From Castor canadensis (lineage: Eukaryota; Chordata; Mammalia; Rodentia; Castoridae): a stretch of DNA of 64,000 bases. A program made the position numbers and the translations under genes. This document shows positions 58,901-64,000 of this stretch, one piece after another. The stretch is taken from positions 112,732,332 to 112,796,331 of the forward strand of contig NC_133398.1 of NCBI RefSeq assembly GCF_047511655.1, written 5' to 3'. The notes beneath the pieces were generated by a model that ran no database searches, was not told the origin of the DNA, and saw only the letters and a program-made list of their open reading frames with translations. Each line of letters starts with the position of its first letter. The first letter of the stretch is position 1.

Positions 58901-59706
58901 CATAGACAAATGGGACCTCATAAAACTAAAAAGCTTCTGTTCATCAAAAGAAATGGTCTCTAAACTGAAGAGAACACCCACAGAGTGGCAGAAAATATTT
59001 GCCAGCTACTCATCAGACAAAGGACTGATAACCAGAATATATAGGGAACTTAAAAAACTAAATTCTCCCAAAACTAATGAACCAATAAAGAAATGGGCAA
59101 GTGAACTAAACAGTACTTTATCAACAGAAGAAATTCTAATGGCCAAAAAACACATGAGAAAATGCTCACCATCTCTAGTAATAGAGGAAATGCAAATTAA
59201 AACCATGCTAAGATTCCACCTCATCTCTGTTAGAATAGCCATCATTAGCAAAACCACTAACAACAGGTGTTGGTGAGGATGCAGGGAAAAAGGAACCCTC
59301 TACACTGTTGGTGGGAATGTAAACTAGTACAACCACTCTGGAAAAACATTTGGAGGCTACTTAAAAAGCTAAACATTGATCTACCATTTGATCCAGCAAT
59401 ACCACTCTTGGGGATATACCCAAAAGACTGTGACACAGGTTACTCCAGAGGCACCTGCACACCCATGTTTATTGCGGCACTATTCACAATAGCCAAGTTA
59501 TGGAAACAGCCAAGATGCCCCACCACTGACGAATGGATTAAGAAAATGTGGTATCTATACACAATGGAATTTTATGCAGCCATGAAGAAGAATGAAATAT
59601 TTTCATTTGCAGGCAAATGGATGGAATTGGAAACATCATTCTGAGTGAGGTTAGCCTGGCCCAAAAGACCAAAAATCATATGTTCTCCCTCATATGTGGA
59701 CTTTAG
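55921..59706 (+). pseudogene. L1 ORF2 pseudogene (endonuclease, RT, C-terminal domain)
   Basis: Domains in order. Endonuclease: GDFNT near 56334-56348, KIDHILG near 56511-56531, SDHNA at 56586-56600. Linker: 56700-57000. Reverse transcriptase: SPGPDGF near 57311, [11 protein letters not shown] near 57687-57722, [10 protein letters not shown] near 57879-57908, and the catalytic box near 57999-58013 read as FADN-M, in which the second catalytic Asp codon is AAC. C-terminal end: WWECK near 59310, KMWYLYTMEFY near 59544, ending near 59706. The frame changes at least six times between 56298 and 59644, with stops such as TAA near 56040 and 57567. Disabled by both frameshifts and the active-site change. 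Confidence 0.96.
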
Positions 59707-60124
59707 ATCAAGGGCAAACACAACAAGGGGATTGGACTTTGAGCACATGATAAAAGTGAGAGCACACAAGGGAGGGGTGAGGATAGGTAAGACACCTAAA
59801 AAATTAGCTAGCATTTGTTGCCCTTAACACAGAGAAACTAAAGCAAATACCTTAAAAGCAACTGAGGCCAATAGGAAAACGGTACCAGGAACTAGAGAAA
59901 AGGTTAGATCAAAAGGAATTAACCTAGAACGTAACAGACATGCACAGGAAATTAATGTGAGTCAACTCCCTGTATAGTTATCCTTATTTCAACTAGCAAA
60001 AACACTTGTTCCTTCCCATTATTGCTTATACTCTCTCTTCAACAAAATTAGAGATAAGGGCAAAATAATTTCTGCCAGGTATTGAAGGGGTGGTGGGGAG
60101 ATGGAGGGAGTGGATGGTTGGTAA

Positions 60125-60147
60125 GGGAGGGGGTAGGGGTAGGGGGG
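60125..60147 (+). other. G-quadruplex-forming motif in L1 3' UTR
   Basis: GGGAGGGGGTAGGGG followed by TAGGGGGG gives four G tracts of three or more with short loops. L1 3' UTRs of many mammals carry a conserved G-rich tract at this position. The complementary C-rich strings occur in the antisense copies at 31559-31618 and 51671-51716. Confidence 0.8.
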
Positions 60148-60225
60148 AGAAATGTCCCACACATTGTATGCACATATGAATAATAAAACAATAAAAAATG
60201 AAATTTTAGTTTAAAAAAAAAGTAA

Positions 60226-60789
60226 AAAAATTGAAGAATACATCTTAATAGAGAGCCTGTTGGTCGTTGGGAAAATCTGGTGTAGATAGGAAAAGATAGG
60301 TTGTATAAGTGAATCTTATCAGGTAGATGTTTTATTTCTTTATCCCCGATGATGTTTCTCCATCTACTTTCCCATCACATAGCCAAAGGTGCTCGGCCAG
60401 GTGAAATCTAATCCATCATGACTTATTCTAAAAATTAGCTCACAAACCATGTATAGTCAGTATAGTAAAAATGCCTAAAACTTTAAAGAGTATTTCTGAA
60501 TCATATAAGGTAAAATTAATAGTGGCAGGAAAAGAATTCCAAAATTCAACTTATAAACTAAAATAAAAATCTGCCATAGTTTAGTTTTAAAACTCTCTGA
60601 AGTGTTTTTAATGTTATTTTATTCATACTTATGAAAAAGCACATCTAACGTAAAAACTGTTTTAGTGCTTTGACATTAATTTAAATGTAATTAGGTATTC
60701 TTAGATAAAATGGTCACTTTTATCATTCTGATTTTTAATATTAGACTATGACAGTAGTTCTAGATAAAATTCTTGATTGTTTTAATTTG
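60226..60789. other. Unassigned AT-rich sequence
   Basis: No gene or repeat recognised between the L1 tail and the GC-rich block. Confidence 0.5.
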
Positions 60790-61408
60790 AATAATATCTC
60801 ACGACCAAGACCATTGCTGGTGGGATCAGCACAGGGAAGTCAGCAGCCTTGGTAGGGCTGGGAACCAGGATTTGACAGAAAGGGATGTCAGGAAAGCCTC
60901 AGGGAGCAAGAGTGGTGGCCCGGCTGTGAGCAGCGGGAAGCAGGGCTCTCCTGCCAGGCGGCCAACTGCAGCGATCCTCAGATCTGGCCTCCCTCCAGCA
61001 CTACCACCTTGGCCCAGCTGTCCCTCATCCTAGATGGCTCCCCAGGACGCAGCGTTCCTCCTCCACCTCCTCCTCCCCCTCGGCTTCCCTCCATTGGTCC
61101 GTCTTCCTATTCCTCCTGCCCTGCATTGATGCATCTTCCTCTTCCTCCTGCTCCTGCACAAACGCAAACGCTGCGCGCAGGCGGCCTCGGGAAACTCCCT
61201 TCCCCTTACATCTTGCAGAGCACGGCTGGCAGTTGACAGCCCACAGCAGTTTCAGAGATCTCTCTCACCTGCCTTTCTCGCCCACTCCAAGAGAGCCTTG
61301 ACGATCACACCTGGTGGTGGTTGTGCTCAACTTCTAAGGTAGGAATTGCAGGGGTGGGGTGCTTAAGGCCTAGGGTGCTGCACTGGCTGGCGGGAGGGAG
61401 GGCCAGGG
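60790..61408. promoter_or_regulatory. GC- and CpG-rich block, possible CpG-island-like element
   Basis: GC content rises sharply, with a dense group of CpGs around 61040-61225 (for example CAAACGCAAACGCTGCGCGC and GGCGGCCTCGGG). The plus strand is C/T-rich at 61060-61150 (repeated CCTCCTCC). A donor-like AAG|GTAGG lies at about 61335-61343. The 75-codon proline-rich frame at 61009-61236 is a composition effect. It could be a lone promoter/first exon of a non-coding RNA, or an old repeat. Nothing shows transcription. Confidence 0.3.
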
Positions 61409-61672
61409 TTTGAATCCCCGCACCACCTGAAAAAAACTTTGGTCTTTTCCTTCTTCCACCTGGACTCTAGGGGCTCGTCCCTGCTTTGATAGAAAATCAA
61501 GACAGAGACCAGGGGGATTGCATTCACACCCGTGAATCTCACTCGGGTGGGAAGACCCGAGTTCAAATCCCATTATGATGTGAATGCATTAATTCCCTTT
61601 TCTTCCACCTAGACTCCACGGGCTCTCCCCTGCGTTGCTGGAAAATCAGGACAAAGAACAGGGCGATTGTGC
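61409..61672 (+). repeat. Two-copy tandem unit, period about 151 bp, with T-arm/B-box-like sites
   Basis: Copy 1 starts with GGTTTGAATCCCCGC (61408) and continues TTCTTCCACCTGGACTCTAGGGGCTCGTCCC, AGAAAATCAAGACAGAGACCAGGGGGATTG. Copy 2 starts with GAGTTCAAATCCC (61559) and continues TTCTTCCACCTAGACTCCACGGGCTCTCCCC, GGAAAATCAGGACAAAGAACAGGGCGATTG. Both starts resemble tRNA T arms or pol III B boxes. GGGGCTCGTCC in copy 1 also matches part of the tRNA-Pro primer-binding string used by some retroelements. Confidence 0.75.
61519..61588 (+). other. Nested hairpin with alternative pairing
   Basis: Outer arms TGCATTCACA (61519-61528) and TGTGAATGCA (61579-61588) are perfect complements over 10 bp. 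An inner hairpin pairs ACTCGGGT (61541-61548) with ACCCGAGT (61555-61562) around a 6-base loop. CGGGTG (61544-61549) can instead pair with CACCCG (61527-61532), giving two mutually exclusive inner folds. The 3' side includes the T-arm-like GAGTTCAAATCCC. Confidence 0.7.
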
Positions 61673-61794
61673 TATGGTCATACATTGGCAAATAATGAGC
61701 GAGTCCGCATCTCAACAAACACACCAATAAAAAGAGTTGTAATAAGTACTGTAGCTCATATTGAAGCCCAGAGTTCCATCTACAGTTCTACAAA

Positions 61795-62270
61795 AACAGA
61801 TAAATAAATAAAGAGAAATACATAAATACATAAATGCATACACATGAATATGTAAATGAATATATGAATGAGTGATTGAAAAAATACATAAGTGAGTAAA
61901 TGAATAGAAAGAAACAAACACACGAAGGAAGTAACAAATACATGGATGCAAAAATAAAAACATAAATACATAAATGAATAAATAAATGGCTGAATGAAAG
62001 AATACACACACAAGCACAGAAATATGTAGATGAATAAATGAGTGAATGAAAAAATTTATACTCAATTGAATAAATGAATGAAAATAAACTCATAAATACA
62101 TAAATACACAGATATATCAATAAATACTTTAATGTATCAAGGAATAAATAAAAATGAATTGAATAAATACTTAAATACATAAATAAACACATAAATGTAA
62201 AAGAAATAAATAAATGAGTGAATTAATACATCAATGAAAAAATAAATACCTAAATGATTGAATGAATGGA
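61795..62270. repeat. Long degenerate AAAT/AATG tetranucleotide tract
   Basis: About 475 bp built of ATAAATAA, AATGAATG, ATACATAA and related units on the plus strand. Three long reverse-strand frames (61712-62192) full of Ile, Tyr, Phe and Ser are read through this tract and are not genes. Confidence 0.95.
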
Positions 62271-62750
62271 GTTAAGAACAGAATAGTGGTTACCATAGAG
62301 TGGGGAAGGTAGTGGGGAGGGAGGAAAGAGCCAAGGTTTATCCATCAGTATTAAGTTAGAGTTAGATAGAAGTAAGTTTTGGTGTGCTGTTCCATGGGGG
62401 TGACTGTAGACAAAAATATTGTACTATGTGTTTCCAAAAGCTAAAGGAAAGGATTTTAAAACTTCTTGTGAAAGGGAGTCCTTATTTTCACTCTTTTTCC
62501 CAGTCATTACTTCCTATCATTAACTCACTAAAAATGAGCAAAATGTTATGGGAACAATATTGGTAGCAACACTCTTTTATCATTGAAGGAAATGATAAAT
62601 AATTTCAGTGATAGATATGTTCAAACTAATATAAACCTTACACATTGTATATATGTATCAAACATCACATGGAAACCCATTAATATTTACAATCATTTTA
62701 TGTCTTCCCATATCAGTTAAAATGAATTTAATTTAAATATATGCATGTAT
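62270..62750 (+). mobile_element. Old L1MA-type LINE 3' UTR, sense, with internal insertion
   Basis: AACAGAATAGTGGTTACCATAGAGTGGGGAAGGTAGTGGGG, GAGTTAGATAGAAGTAAGTTTTGG, GGGGGTGACTGTAGACAAAAATATTGTACTATG, AGGAAAGGATTTTAAAAC and, after an insertion at about 62465-62580, GAAATGATAAATAATTTCAGTGATAGATATG, CACATTGTATATATGTATCAAACATCACATGG and ACCCATTAATATTTACAATCATT follow the mammalian-wide L1MA 3' UTR in order. This is a different, older L1 lineage from the other copies here. Confidence 0.85.
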
Positions 62751-62800
62751 GTGTTTATATATGTATGTGTGTATATATGCACATATATATATATACATTG
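62742..62800. repeat. TA/TG microsatellite
   Basis: TGCATGTATGTG, TATATATGTATGTG and a run of TATATATATATAC at the tail of the L1MA-type element. Confidence 0.88.
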
Positions 62801-64000
62801 TTAATGTGAATATACCACAAACATATAAGAAATCCAGAAATGTTTGATGATGCACTCAGAACTTAGTAAGAGTATAAAGCTATTTATATTCCAAGTGCTG
62901 AAAAAGAGAAGATTTGTGATATGGGAAGCTCAGAAGATTCTAAACCCTGGAACTCTTCAAAAGAGCTGAGATGTTTAATATGGGTGAGACAACCACAAAT
63001 GAGTGTTGGTTTTAAAGACACATTTCTGAGGGAATAAATAACAAAACCTCTCTCTCTCCTCTGCCTCCTGAGACACAGAAGAAACAGAAGCATGAAGAGT
63101 GGATCTAAAGTATCATACAGAAGATATGCAGCCTACTTCATACTTTAAAACCACATATATGCTTCAATGCTGAAAATATTGATTTTCAGATTCGATTTCC
63201 TTCCACTTTGCCAATGCTTTGTCTGAGACTTTTGTATGCAGTAGGCTAGTGGTCAAATCTGGATAAGAACTTCTTCATTAGATACTCTATATTCAAGCAT
63301 TAAATAGATCATTTTGCAAATGAAAATGTAGACACTGCTGTTTGGCAGAAGTGGGAATATATTTCAGGAGGAAAGTACTTAACCGCAATCTGATCAAGCT
63401 TCTAGTAATTTTTGTTCAAAGATATTTTGGGGTAGAAAATTAAAAGAACTAAAATTATGTAATATGTAAGTCTCACGAAACAGACAGAGGAGAATTGAAT
63501 TTATCAACTCAGCCATATATATGGTCATGTTCTTGGAAGACAAGACACTTTTGACACCTGTTACATTGTACATAATAAAATATTTGACTTTCAATAATGT
63601 TGCTAGGCTACTTTAGGTTTAGGCAAGTCACCTACTCTTCAGTGTCATTTTCTTTGTCCCCCAAGTGTCGCCAGAACTACAAAGTAACATTGAGCTAAGG
63701 ATTATGTAATATTAAGTATGGAATCACATTACTCTGGCAATGTTAAGGTCATAAAGATAAAATATCAGTGATTTCATTTAAAACCCCTTTGCATTTGCTG
63801 TGCAGTCTTTCTTCTGCATGTAAATTTTAATCATATATGTAATTCCTCAGCACAATCCATTTTGGGGCTCTGAGAGTGGGAAGATCTTCTTTATCTGTGG
63901 TTGGCTGAAATTGCAGTATAATGTACTCCCTTACCACCTTTGACTTTTGGGGAATGTAATAGATAATTTCAAATGTCACCTTGAGTAGGATATGGTTCCC
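62801..64000. other. Unassigned sequence to window end
   Basis: Reverse frames at 62884-63093 and 63394-63594 show no known domain. No repeat recognised. Confidence 0.5.

Larger units (their letters stand above)
55640..60225 (+). mobile_element. L1 LINE, about 4.6 kb, 5'-truncated in the inter-ORF region, broken ORF2
   Basis: It begins in the inter-ORF segment (TTATTATTCAAAATAGATGG, AGCAGAAACTAAAAAAATATGTG, CTACAAAAGATTCTTCAAGGG), then ORF2 (55921-59706), then a 3' UTR ending in a G-rich block and A-rich tail (60180-60225). It is the longest and least diverged LINE in the window and serves as the internal reference for the others. ORF1 and the promoter-bearing 5' UTR are absent, so it could not transpose by itself. 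No convincing target-site duplication was found. Confidence 0.96.

Noticed and set aside
58231-59644. Long plus-strand frames as intact host genes
   Set aside because: All are pieces of one L1 ORF2 separated by frameshifts and stops; conserved LINE motifs run across them in order.
61712-62192. Three long reverse-strand frames rich in Ile, Tyr, Phe and Ser as membrane proteins
   Set aside because: They are read through a degenerate AAAT/AATG tetranucleotide tract, which keeps frames open without coding.
1-64000. Bacterial defence, secretion or biosynthetic system
   Set aside because: No bacterial gene density, ribosome-binding sites or operons. LINEs, composite SINEs, MIR, L2, a MaLR LTR and long CA repeats identify the DNA as mammalian.

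Overview
This window reads as mammalian intergenic (or deep intronic) DNA from a non-murid rodent, most like a beaver- or squirrel-related lineage. The main evidence is composite SINEs in which a 7SL/B1-type left part is joined to a tRNA/ID-type right part (clearest at 18424-18614), together with L1 LINEs whose 3' ends share a G-rich tail. Composite B1-dID SINEs are known from several non-murid rodent families; placing this sequence near beavers is an inference from the look of the SINE and L1 3' sequences. I found no intact protein-coding gene, rRNA, CRISPR array, operon or bacterial-type system. Most open reading frames over 60 codons lie in LINE ORF2 remnants or simple repeats, or are chance frames in unique sequence.

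Layout. Bases 1-2110 hold purine-rich low-complexity DNA, a diverged two-copy tandem unit and two L1 pieces in opposite orientation. Bases 2.1-10.4 kb are very AT-rich and hold four diverged copies of an unnamed repeat plus an L1 3' end (7310-8170). Bases 10.4-14.05 kb are an old mosaic L1, followed by a MER5A-type DNA transposon. Bases 14.6-27.2 kb are mostly unassigned sequence with one SINE, one MaLR-type solo LTR, one MIR and several microsatellites. Bases 27.27-29.83 kb are an L1 with a large internal ORF2 deletion. A short, apparently recent L1 3' fragment with perfect target-site duplications lies at 31492-31825.

Bases 34.9-38.3 kb hold a MIR and antisense L2 LINEs. The best L2 (36776-38320) spans much of the reverse transcriptase and carries a nested SINE. 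A speculative minus-strand exon lies at 38838-38974. Bases 41.8-47.0 kb hold an L1 tail with SINEs attached, a 241-bp inverted repeat pair (43485-43725 and 45841-46081), a long CA repeat, L2 and MIR. Bases 49.4-53.5 kb are rich in SINE pieces. Bases 54.84-55.62 kb are another antisense L2. Bases 55.64-60.23 kb hold the longest L1 here, about 4.6 kb, with a broken ORF2.

The right end holds an unusual GC- and CpG-rich block (about 60.8-61.7 kb) containing a two-copy tandem unit and a strong hairpin, then a 475-bp degenerate tetranucleotide tract and an old L1MA-type 3' end. The genes do not work together here: every recognisable coding remnant is retrotransposon ORF2 and all are disabled. The observations most worth following are the GC-rich block with its tRNA-like hairpin, the inverted repeat pair, the unnamed AT-rich repeat family and the possible exon.
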